Below, piece by piece: positions 24,964-31,327 of a DNA stretch of 31,327 nucleotides. The stretch is from Sphingomonadales bacterium (lineage in GTDB: Bacteria; Pseudomonadota; Alphaproteobacteria; Sphingomonadales; Sphingomonadaceae), in NCBI GenBank assembly GCA_024636595.1, contig JAGXGT010000069.1, positions 1 through 31,327 of the forward strand. Reading direction: 5' to 3'. The notes under the pieces were generated by a model. That model did no database searches. It was not told where the DNA came from and was given only the letters and a program-made list of their open reading frames with translations. Position 1 is the first letter of the stretch. The number at the start of each line of letters is the position of its first letter. A program made the position numbers and the translations under genes.

Positions 24964-26328
24964 TCAGAACTGGGTGTGTTTAAGCGCCTGGCTGGTCAAT
25001 TTATCATTGCCCCGAACCGGCCCGACGATGGCCAATTCACCGTTCTGATCCTTGCGGGCGACCAGCACCACAAATTCCGAATCGCCTGCATCAATATCCC
25101 GCAATTCTCGCGACGGGGCCGAGCGTAACTTCGCCAGAAGATTTTCACCTATGGCGCGAACCTTGGATAGCAGGCCGGAGGGTCGACCTGCTTCGCGCTC
25201 GGCATAGACAATGGCTTTTAGTCCGCCATCATGCTCGCTAATAAAATCAGCAAAAGCCCCGTTTTCGATGGCATGGCGCGCCGCATATTTGAGTGCCGCT
25301 GCATATTCGGTCAGGCGCGTTTTGTCGTAACGGACGCCAAACACCAGCTTGACGATCGGCGTCATCGGCGCCCGTTCCTGCACCGCCAGACCGGAATCTT
25401 CGAGCAGCAGCTGGTAATCGTCTGGATAGCGCTCGGTCATCAGATAAAAATCATAGGCTTTACCGATTGCGGCATAAAGAGCGGCACGGCTGCGCTGCTC
25501 ACAATGCGCCGCATTGTCGGCGCTGTTCCGGGCAAGGGCCAACCAGTCGGCCAGGCTTGCATCTTCAGCCAGTTGGTCAGGATCTTCTATCTCGACCGCT
25601 TCCGGCACGATTTGCTGGGCTGGCGTCAGCTCCAGTTGCTGGTGATCCATATTGGCCGAACGGGGCCCATCCTCCCACACCGGCCCAGCCACAATACGCG
25701 CGGGCGCCGACAGCATCGCTTCGGATACCTCATCTTCAATGTCCTGACGGGCCGCATCGGTGGCAACTTCTTTCCAGTTGATTACGCCGTAGATAAAATC
25801 AATGGTTTCATCATCGGTCGAGAAGGGCAGCAGGATACCGCGATACATGATCGTGACGCCGCGCTGATTGACGAACTCGGCTTCGAAACCGATCGGCGCC
25901 TGATTGGCGATAATCTGCAAATAATGGTCGGTGATCCGCGAAAGCAGCGAGCGCGCGGGAACATCGGCAACCGCCGTTATCGACGCATCGATTTCGCACT
26001 CTGCGCGCAGCGATTGGCCGAGGAATTGGATCGTCGGGTTTTCAATGCCATTGGTGAAATCAAGCAAGACGCTGTTGGGCCCAAAATCAGGGTCGGATTC
26101 CGGGGAGAGGTCCTCAATACTCGGAAAAAGCCTTTCACCCAGCATGCCTGCCCAAAAATTATAGGCACGGACATGCATACGGCGCTCATCCTGACTGATC
26201 GGAGGCGGCGCTTCCACTGCGCCGTCATCGTCCGGAAAGGCTGCATAGTCAGGAATTGAATCCCGATCCTGATCGCCAATTTCGCTATAATTCTGTAGGT
26301 TTTCCATGCTGCCCCATTGCGATTGCAT
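24964..26328 (-). CDS. PAS-like domain protein of unknown function
   Basis: A 454-residue soluble protein with an acidic N-terminus. Residues about 50-205 resemble the PAS_5 type of sensor domain seen in many alphaproteobacteria: R-A-Y-N-F-W-A-G-M-L-G-E-R near 55, then I-E-D-L, a central strand and helix part, and G-I-L-L-P-F-S-T-D-D-E-T-I-D-F-I-Y-G-V-I-N near 185. No kinase, GGDEF, EAL or helix-turn-helix output domain can be seen. The remaining 250 residues are mostly helical, with a segment around 'YAAIGKAYDFYLMTERYPDDY' split over about 290-315, and match nothing I know. It may be a signalling adaptor typical of sphingomonads. The start is ATG 26328 (GGTGGA upstream); ATG 26307 is an alternative. 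It is a stand-alone minus-strand gene. Confidence 0.72.
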   Translation of the reverse strand: MQSQWGSMENLQNYSEIGDQDRDSIPDYAAFPDDDGAVEAPPPISQDERRMHVRAYNFWAGMLGERLFPSIEDLSPESDPDFGPNSVLLDFTNGIENPTIQFLGQSLRAECEIDASITAVADVPARSLLSRITDHYLQIIANQAPIGFEAEFVNQRGVTIMYRGILLPFSTDDETIDFIYGVINWKEVATDAARQDIEDEVSEAMLSAPARIVAGPVWEDGPRSANMDHQQLELTPAQQIVPEAVEIEDPDQLAEDASLADWLALARNSADNAAHCEQRSRAALYAAIGKAYDFYLMTERYPDDYQLLLEDSGLAVQERAPMTPIVKLVFGVRYDKTRLTEYAAALKYAARHAIENGAFADFISEHDGGLKAIVYAEREAGRPSGLLSKVRAIGENLLAKLRSAPSRELRDIDAGDSEFVVLVARKDQNGELAIVGPVRGNDKLTSQALKHTQF

Positions 26329-26457
26329 CTATTCCACCGAGGTTTGCACCGCTCATGGTAAATATCTGGTAAATTCCTGCCAATCCCTTTCCGGTCCAGC
26401 GGGCGATGAGGCCCGAATTGCCATTCGGAGATGATTTCAAATATCAACCACATAGCC

Positions 26458-26469
26458 TTGTCATGACAA
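26458..26469. promoter_or_regulatory. Perfect 12-bp palindrome upstream of tRNA-Thr
   Basis: TTGTCATGACAA is a perfect palindrome between the start of the PAS-like gene and the tRNA. Its left half, TTGTCA, could also serve as a -35 element, with TAATGG 17 bases downstream as a poor -10, 50 bases before the tRNA. The -35 match is good and the -10 match is weak, so this is only a candidate promoter or operator. Confidence 0.3.
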
Positions 26470-26536
26470 AGCTCTGCTGGTAATGGCGCGCGATCAATGA
26501 AAATGCATGGAGCTGACGTCTATCCATGTCATCGAT

Positions 26537-26612
26537 GCCGCTTTAGCTCAGTTGGTAGAGCATCGCATTCGTAATGCGGGGGTCAGAGGTTCGAATCCTC
26601 TAAGCGGCACCA
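26537..26612 (+). tRNA. tRNA-Thr (anticodon CGT)
   Basis: A complete 76-base cloverleaf including an encoded CCA. The acceptor stem is GCCGCTT with AAGCGGC, discriminator A at 26609 and CCA at 26610-26612. The D arm is GCTC with GAGC, the anticodon stem TCGCA with TGCGG, the anticodon loop TTCGTAA with CGT at its centre, and the T arm AGAGG-TTCGAAT-CCTCT. Anticodon CGT reads the threonine codon ACG. It stands alone between the PAS-like gene and the recombinase remnant. tRNA 3' ends are frequent integration sites, which gives the neighbouring recombinase fragment some meaning. Confidence 0.97.
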
Positions 26613-26817
26613 CCCAGTTTCCCATTTCGGACAGTCTCTGCACCTGCCTCGATATGGCATAATTAATGCCCATTTATCCGTAGCTTACGTGAGGGTCGCC
26701 CATCGCCTCTGCGACCAGAGACCCCTTGTCGGTGGCGGAACGGTGCCAATATGGCCCATCGTCTCGAAGGGCCATTTCGTGGCTGTCAGATGCACATTGA
26801 GATTTTGGGCGAAGTGG

Positions 26818-27357
26818 TCAGGCGAACCCGAACATTTTCCTCTGACTCGGCCAATCCAGCGGAATGGCATTGGCGCGGGTGAGTTTGCGACCGGTCAGAT
26901 CAACAGGCTGTGTTCCATCCATGATGGCTGCAATGATATCTGGCGCGAGCCACGAGATACGAACCAGCTGTCCGAGATACCGGCGGCTGTAATCTGAAAG
27001 TGCCTGATTGGATTTGTCTGTAAGCACTAGGTCTTGCGCTGCAAAGGCTTGCGCGACAAGCTTTTGCAATGTGGCATTGGGAGCAGGCTTGATGTTCGCG
27101 TTGGTAGGCGGGATGGTGAATTTCAGTTCACTGCCCTGCTTTGCCAGCTTGGCGTCAATGCTGACTTCTGACCGTTCTGCTTCATCCACGGTCTGGAAGC
27201 TTACGATGACCTGCTCTTCCCGGATTTGCACTTGGACCCGGTGATCCAGCAATATCTTGCGCTTCTCGTGATTGGCAGAATTCTGAAGCTGTCCCGCCAT
27301 GTCGCGATGCATTGCCATTTGATCCTGAATGATATTGGGCTCGCCTGAAGCTGTCAC
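26818..27357 (-). pseudogene. C-terminal remnant of a large serine recombinase
   Basis: A 179-codon frame beginning at a GTG (27357) just after an in-frame stop. The last 50 residues, R-I-S-W-L-A-P-D-I-I-A-A-I-M-D-G-T-Q-P-V-D-L-T and then P-L-D-W-P-S-Q-R-K-M-F-G-F, match what I remember of the C-terminus of large serine recombinases in sphingomonads ('LAFLAPDIVEAI...LPLDWxxQRxxLGF'). The preceding part also fits their C-terminal half. The catalytic resolvase domain, with its serine nucleophile, and the zinc-ribbon region are missing; these proteins are usually over 500 residues. I saw no continuation in other frames up to the GGDEF gene. It is therefore probably inactive debris of an integrated element, 205 bases beyond tRNA-Thr. 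It could still be expressed as a short DNA-binding protein. Confidence 0.7.
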
Positions 27358-27532
27358 GGTAAGCGTATTGTGCGGTCATCGGGCGTGTCCTTCAAACGTA
27401 TCTGACGTGAATGAGAATTACCTCGCGCAGATAAAGCGTTGGGTGGCGCGGGGCGAAGTGGATCCGTCGAGACGGCGAATGGTGTGAGACAATTAAAAAT
27501 CCGTGGACAAAGTGCGATCCCGAAACGCGCCA

Positions 27533-27538
27533 TTAACC
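27533..27538 (+). promoter_or_regulatory. Possible CtrA half-site upstream of the diguanylate cyclase
   Basis: TTAACC, the half-site of the CtrA recognition sequence, lies 41 bases before the GGDEF gene start. A CtrA system is implied by sciP in the same window. Six bases are too few to be more than a hint, and the second half-site (TTAA seven bases on) is absent. Confidence 0.2.
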
Positions 27539-27578
27539 TTATTGATCTAAACCACCGGAAAAGGGGCACAAAGGGTCG

Positions 27579-28790
27579 ATGCAAACGCAAATTCTCGGAC
27601 TGGTAACACCGCTCATGGTGCTATTTTTCGCGGCGACATTCGCGGTGCTTTGGCGAGTAGGACGCATGAAGCGTCACGTGCTCGGCTATGGCATTGCCTT
27701 TGCCCTTTCTGCGGTGGGATTTCTGATCACCCATTTGCTGCCGGCTGATGCCTTCTACCTCTTCCATTTGACGCAGTTGTTCTACACTCTAGGCACGACG
27801 GTGATGCTGGTATCGGTCTGCGAGCGTGTCGGGCAGCGGCTTCATCTAGGAAGCATGGCGGTCGTTTACCTCATTAGCGCATTTGTGCTGGGAGTGGCTG
27901 TAAGCTTTTCCAACGAAGTCGGTTCCCGGCTGGTCATCGTCAATATGGGCTACGGTGTCATGTTTGCCATGGGCGTCACGACGCTCCTCACCGCGCGGCG
28001 GCGCAACGTGATCGATGTCGCGATCATCGCGGTCATGGCGTTTCATGCCGCCGATTTCCTCGTTAGGCCAACCTTGACCCTGTTGTTTGAGCAGTCGATT
28101 CCGGCTGAGGTCTATCGGGACTCGATTTACTACTCCCTCATCGGGCTCGTACTCGGGGTGAAAGGCGTAACCGCCGCAACGGTTCTGATCGGTGCGACGA
28201 TCGCCGAATGGACGACCTCGCTGCGTGAAAGCAGTGAGCGTGATGCCCTAAGCGGGCTGTGCAACCGGGGTGCGTTTGAAGAATCGATGCGAAATCTTCT
28301 CCCACGTGCGCAGACGGAGGGACGCCCGCTCAGCTTGGTGGTGGTCGATATCGACCACTTCAAGAAGGTAAACGACATTTGGGGCCACCAGGCGGGCGAC
28401 CAAGCGATCGCGGGCATTGGCAAACTCATCGGAAAGATGGTGCGTGGATGCGACACGGCTGGCCGAATCGGCGGGGAGGAATTCTGCATCGCGATCTGGA
28501 ATTGCCCTAATAACGCCGCTGAGCAGTTGGCCGACCGAATCAGGCAGGCATTCGAACGTCTCAAGCATTCCGGCCTAAGCAACGATGTCCGTCTGACTGC
28601 GAGTTTTGGCGTGGCCACAGCGCGCGATGGGGAGACCTATGAGCAACTGTTCGCACGAGCCGATGCTGCGCTCTACAGGGCCAAGTCGAGTGGCCGAAAC
28701 CGTGTCGAAAATGCCGAGGAACGCCATCTGGAAGAGCCCATGCCCGAGCCAAAATCAGAACTGATCGAGTTAAAGCGCGCCGTGGGCTGA
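27579..28790 (+). CDS. Diguanylate cyclase with seven-helix membrane sensor region (GGDEF)
   Basis: A 403-residue inner-membrane signalling enzyme that should make cyclic di-GMP from two GTP. The first 211 residues hold seven hydrophobic segments (about 5-27, 34-54, 58-80, 91-110, 116-138, 143-168 and 182-211) of a type I do not recognise as a named sensor domain. The GGDEF domain follows at about 220-375 with D-A-L-S-G-L-C-N-R at its start, D-I-D-H-F-K-K-V-N-D for metal binding, and the active-site variant GGEEF, which is normally active. An inhibitory I-site R-G-C-D lies exactly five residues before GGEEF, so product inhibition is expected. The start ATG has AAAGGG upstream. Its target is probably the switch between motility and attachment. 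The 220 bases upstream hold no gene. Confidence 0.93.
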   Translation: MQTQILGLVTPLMVLFFAATFAVLWRVGRMKRHVLGYGIAFALSAVGFLITHLLPADAFYLFHLTQLFYTLGTTVMLVSVCERVGQRLHLGSMAVVYLISAFVLGVAVSFSNEVGSRLVIVNMGYGVMFAMGVTTLLTARRRNVIDVAIIAVMAFHAADFLVRPTLTLLFEQSIPAEVYRDSIYYSLIGLVLGVKGVTAATVLIGATIAEWTTSLRESSERDALSGLCNRGAFEESMRNLLPRAQTEGRPLSLVVVDIDHFKKVNDIWGHQAGDQAIAGIGKLIGKMVRGCDTAGRIGGEEFCIAIWNCPNNAAEQLADRIRQAFERLKHSGLSNDVRLTASFGVATARDGETYEQLFARADAALYRAKSSGRNRVENAEERHLEEPMPEPKSELIELKRAVG

Positions 28791-29014
28791 TCGATAGTCC
28801 GCTGGACACTGCTCGAGACCCTGCTTAGCGGGCTGCGCATAAACAATATGTCCTCGCTGTCGCGCCGCGCCACCGCTCTGGCCCAGCTTACACCAGATCC
28901 ATGGGAATCCGCTGCGCTCGAATGGACGCTGACTCGGCTCTTCAAGGCGATAGGGTCGCACCGGATATTATGAATTGGATTTTATCGACCGTGTCACGAC
29001 CGAAGTGAGACGCG

Positions 29015-31327
29015 TCAGGCAGTCTTACGATCTGCTCCGGATCCGGCCTGTTGATCAAGCCTTTCCAGTTCTTCTAGAATCCACGGGGTCACATCGCGAT
29101 GTGCGTTCCTGCCGATGAATAGATCCATGTGGCCGTAATCGGGAATGATTCGCTGGCGGTACAAGGATTTGCCATTGTGCTCCGACAGCCAGACCCGCGT
29201 GCGCTGTCCGCTTTCAGGATAGAATATCTGGTTGGTAGCCCCCGAGAGGAAGCTGATTGGCAAGGCCAAACGACGCGCGGCGTCGTCATCGGTATAGGCC
29301 GGTTTGCCATCCGCGTTGACGGCCAACCCCTTGTGCATGATCTCCTGCAACTGTTTAAATGGTGACAGTGAGACGCGGCTGAACATGCTGCCTAGTGCCA
29401 GATGCGTATCATGGCCCAGCTGGCGATGGTCCCAGCTCGGGCCAAAGACACCGAAAACGCGGCGGCACGTCGGGTTCTTACATGCTTGGCCTTCAGGGAC
29501 GGGCATCTGATAAGCGATCGCATCGATTTCGTAGTCGGCCTCTGTGCCTTGGCTAACGAAATCGATGTGTCCGTCCAGCAGCGAAATCTCGCCGAGCATG
29601 CCCGCTACGCCCAGATCAGCCTTCATATAGTTAAGCCAATCGGTCACAGGATGCAGGGTGAGCTGCGAAACGATGAGCGAGCGGACGTGTGTTACCCAGC
29701 CCGCGCCGATGCCCATCAACAGGCTCATCGAACCGACACAATGCGCCAATGCCTGAACGCTATCGGCCCCGGTCACTGAACGTATTTTCGCGATCGCCGC
29801 AGGCCAATCGTGGCGGGCTATATCGTCGATAGTGAATTCGGGAGGATGCTCGGTATCGTTGCCCGAATCCGAGCTAGCGCGATAGTCGAACAACCAGACG
29901 TCATAGCCTTGCGCAACAAGGCTCTCTGTGAGGTTCTCATCAACCGTCGGGGTGGCGAAGCTTGACGCGCGCACGGAAAGTCCCGGTGCCAGCACCAGCG
30001 GACCTCGTGCGCCACCGCGATAGCGGGTGAGGCCGATATTTACACCGTCAGCGGTTGCAACGACATGGCGCTCGGGCGGCGGCAGGTGCATTGTCCGCGG
30101 CAGTAAAGTTGCAGCATCCTTGCTCGCAAAATCGTTGAGCGTTGCCAGCATCCCGCCATAGGCGCGGAACACGGTCATCGCGAAGAAACCCGCAAATTTG
30201 GCCACGAAATAGGCCTCTATGGCCTTGCGGGCGCGGGGGATGAGATTGATGACATGGCCGACCAACCTGTCCGCATCATGGACCGTGATCGTGTTCAATT
30301 GCCGCATGAACTCGTCAATTCCGAGCTTTAGGACGCCGCGCCCTATCAGCTCGCCATTCGCATCGGCGCCGTGGCGAAGAGTGACAAAGAGCGTCGTCAG
30401 ATCGGTCCAGGGATCCGACTTTCCGCGCTGCTCCAATGTCTTGAAACCATGGAAATGAATCGGACCATCTGGTCCTTCGAGCACCATGTCATAGAGCATT
30501 GTCCAGCTCTCTGCCTTGTCCGGATTGGCGACAAGCAGGCGGAAAACACCTTCACGAACCGGCAACGGATCCGGCGAAATTGCGCCCACCAGCACTTCTC
30601 CCGTTATCCGTGAGCGGTGCTGTGAGTCGTCGATCATGCGGTGGAGATTGTCGGTCGTGACCGTCAGCCGGAAGCTGCATGCGCCATTTTCCGCCTGTCC
30701 CCAGGCCGCGCCGTTGACGTAATCGTCGCGAATTCGTTCGACATGTCCGCAGGGACGATGGTGACAACCGGTGGCGCTGATATGGCCCGCCATGGTCTCG
30801 GTGAAAGCCAAACCCGGACTCATGGCTTCGGGATGTTCTTTGACCAGCTTGCGGATAGCGGCCTTGCCGTCATCGACAGCGCCGCTTTCGAAATGCTTGG
30901 ACGCTTCGATAACCGCATCGGCGACCGGCCCCAGGGCATAGCCACCCACCCATTTGGCGATCGACTGCTTCAGACTGTCTCCATGCGCAACCAATTGCGG
31001 TTCAGCAGCCACCTCGGCTTTCGCAGGCGTCTCCTGCGCCAGGGGGGTTTCCTTGTCTAGCGCATAGTCGATGGTCCAACCCTGGCGCAGAGCCAGCTTT
31101 TCCACCGCGCGTTCGGCCACTGCTGTGATCGTCAGCAATGGATTGACCCCTACTGCCGCGGGGAGCGCGGCACCGTCACACACGTAAAGGCCCGGATGGA
31201 CGTCTGTCCCGCTCGTGCCCGCGAAAACACGGCAGCTGTCGTCGACAACTCCTGACATGGCATCATCGCCCATGCCGCATCCCCCGATCGGGTGCACTGT
31301 GATCAGCTTGCGGCCCATCGGTTCGGA
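29015..31327 (-). CDS. GMC oxidoreductase / alpha-beta hydrolase fusion (partial at the window edge)
   Basis: The gene enters from the right edge, and 770 residues are visible to TGA at 29015. The first 80 are the FAD-binding C-terminus of a GMC oxidoreductase of the cholesterol-oxidase kind: V-H-P-I-G-G-C-G-M-G-D-D, G-L-Y-V-C-D-G-A-A-L-P and G-V-N-P-L-L-T-I-T-A. A middle part (about 90-420) starts with a charged linker and contains F-T-E-T-M-A-G-H. The rest is an alpha/beta-hydrolase domain: G-P-L-V-L-A-P-G-L-S, V-W-L-F-D-Y-R-A-S, the nucleophile elbow A-H-C-V-G-S, and a late P-D-Y-G-H-M-D-L-F that supplies the histidine (codon 29129-29131). The nucleophile is therefore Cys (codon 29738-29740), and the usual acid position appears as Asn (29231-29233). 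Sterol or ester substrates are a guess. I recall such fusions in other bacteria, so the architecture itself may be known. Confidence 0.85.
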   Translation of the reverse strand, partial: SEPMGRKLITVHPIGGCGMGDDAMSGVVDDSCRVFAGTSGTDVHPGLYVCDGAALPAAVGVNPLLTITAVAERAVEKLALRQGWTIDYALDKETPLAQETPAKAEVAAEPQLVAHGDSLKQSIAKWVGGYALGPVADAVIEASKHFESGAVDDGKAAIRKLVKEHPEAMSPGLAFTETMAGHISATGCHHRPCGHVERIRDDYVNGAAWGQAENGACSFRLTVTTDNLHRMIDDSQHRSRITGEVLVGAISPDPLPVREGVFRLLVANPDKAESWTMLYDMVLEGPDGPIHFHGFKTLEQRGKSDPWTDLTTLFVTLRHGADANGELIGRGVLKLGIDEFMRQLNTITVHDADRLVGHVINLIPRARKAIEAYFVAKFAGFFAMTVFRAYGGMLATLNDFASKDAATLLPRTMHLPPPERHVVATADGVNIGLTRYRGGARGPLVLAPGLSVRASSFATPTVDENLTESLVAQGYDVWLFDYRASSDSGNDTEHPPEFTIDDIARHDWPAAIAKIRSVTGADSVQALAHCVGSMSLLMGIGAGWVTHVRSLIVSQLTLHPVTDWLNYMKADLGVAGMLGEISLLDGHIDFVSQGTEADYEIDAIAYQMPVPEGQACKNPTCRRVFGVFGPSWDHRQLGHDTHLALGSMFSRVSLSPFKQLQEIMHKGLAVNADGKPAYTDDDAARRLALPISFLSGATNQIFYPESGQRTRVWLSEHNGKSLYRQRIIPDYGHMDLFIGRNAHRDVTPWILEELERLDQQAGSGADRKTA

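Noticed and set aside
25231..26259. 342-codon plus-strand frame opposite the PAS-like gene
   Set aside because: The minus strand has the PAS-like pattern and a plausible ribosome binding site, while the plus-strand product is basic and featureless.
26751..26775. Inverted repeat ATGGCCC/GGGCCAT after the recombinase remnant
   Set aside because: Seven-bp stem with an 11-base loop and no T tract in either direction; kept only as a note in the island finding.
28791..29014. Short frames between the GGDEF gene and the GMC-hydrolase gene
   Set aside because: They overlap on both strands, lack start signals and resemble nothing; I see no gene or clear terminator in these 224 bases.

Overview
The window looks like chromosomal DNA of an alphaproteobacterium, most likely of the order Sphingomonadales. 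The reasons are a SciP-type CtrA inhibitor (DUF1153 family), a very large NAD-dependent glutamate dehydrogenase, an ABA4-like membrane protein, a recombinase tail of the kind I associate with sphingomonads, and the gene order dnaJ-like / yihY / fabI / aroC. Hand-counted GC in most genes is about 55-60%. The genus cannot be fixed from this sequence alone. Nearly everything is housekeeping or core content. I see no CRISPR array, intact prophage or insertion sequence.

Layout. Bases 1-133 are the 3' end of purA on the plus strand. A minus-strand block follows: an AT-rich four-helix membrane protein of unknown function (146-736), a DAACS-type dicarboxylate or amino-acid symporter (729-1967) and an SLC13-type permease with TrkA-C domains (2044-3843). 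Next comes a compact minus-strand cluster read as dnaJ-like (7894-6968), yihY/brkB-like (6965-6015), fabI (5948-5145) and aroC (5077-4010). An ABA4-like protein (8422-7964) is divergent from the pair pdxH and phzF-like (8527-9902, stop and start overlapping as ATGA). The divergent region carries a perfect 14-bp palindrome.

Between 9914 and 11454 a lipoprotein serine hydrolase and a small cysteine-containing membrane protein are divergent, with only 29 bases between their start codons. From memory, the small protein resembles the N-terminal domain of larger serine hydrolases of the same class, so the pair may be a split version of one fused architecture. mnmA (12589-11456) follows, then about 640 bases with no gene I can support, then sciP (13232-13531) and a GlsB/YeaQ-type stress membrane protein (13682-13945), each followed by a hairpin terminator.

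Bases 14196-20095 form a plus-strand unit: an RND periplasmic adaptor, an RND permease with an unusual hydrophobic insert of roughly 85-90 residues between its two halves, and a DUF445 protein that starts inside the permease stop codon. Convergent to it, sharing the stop-codon palindrome CTAG, is the 1558-residue NAD-glutamate dehydrogenase (24768-20092). A PAS-like protein of unknown role (26328-24964) follows.

The last 5 kb is the most accessory-looking part. A tRNA-Thr(CGT) at 26537-26612 is followed by the C-terminal remnant of a large serine recombinase. Then come a seven-helix GGDEF diguanylate cyclase (27579-28790) and, running off the window edge on the minus strand, a fusion of a GMC oxidoreductase tail with an alpha/beta-hydrolase domain whose nucleophile elbow carries cysteine instead of serine. 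This could be the edge of an old integrated island, but hand-counted composition does not separate it from the rest. I did not find a clearly new defence, mobile or biosynthetic system. The best leads are the split hydrolase pair, the RND insert, the GMC-hydrolase fusion and the recombinase remnant beside the tRNA.
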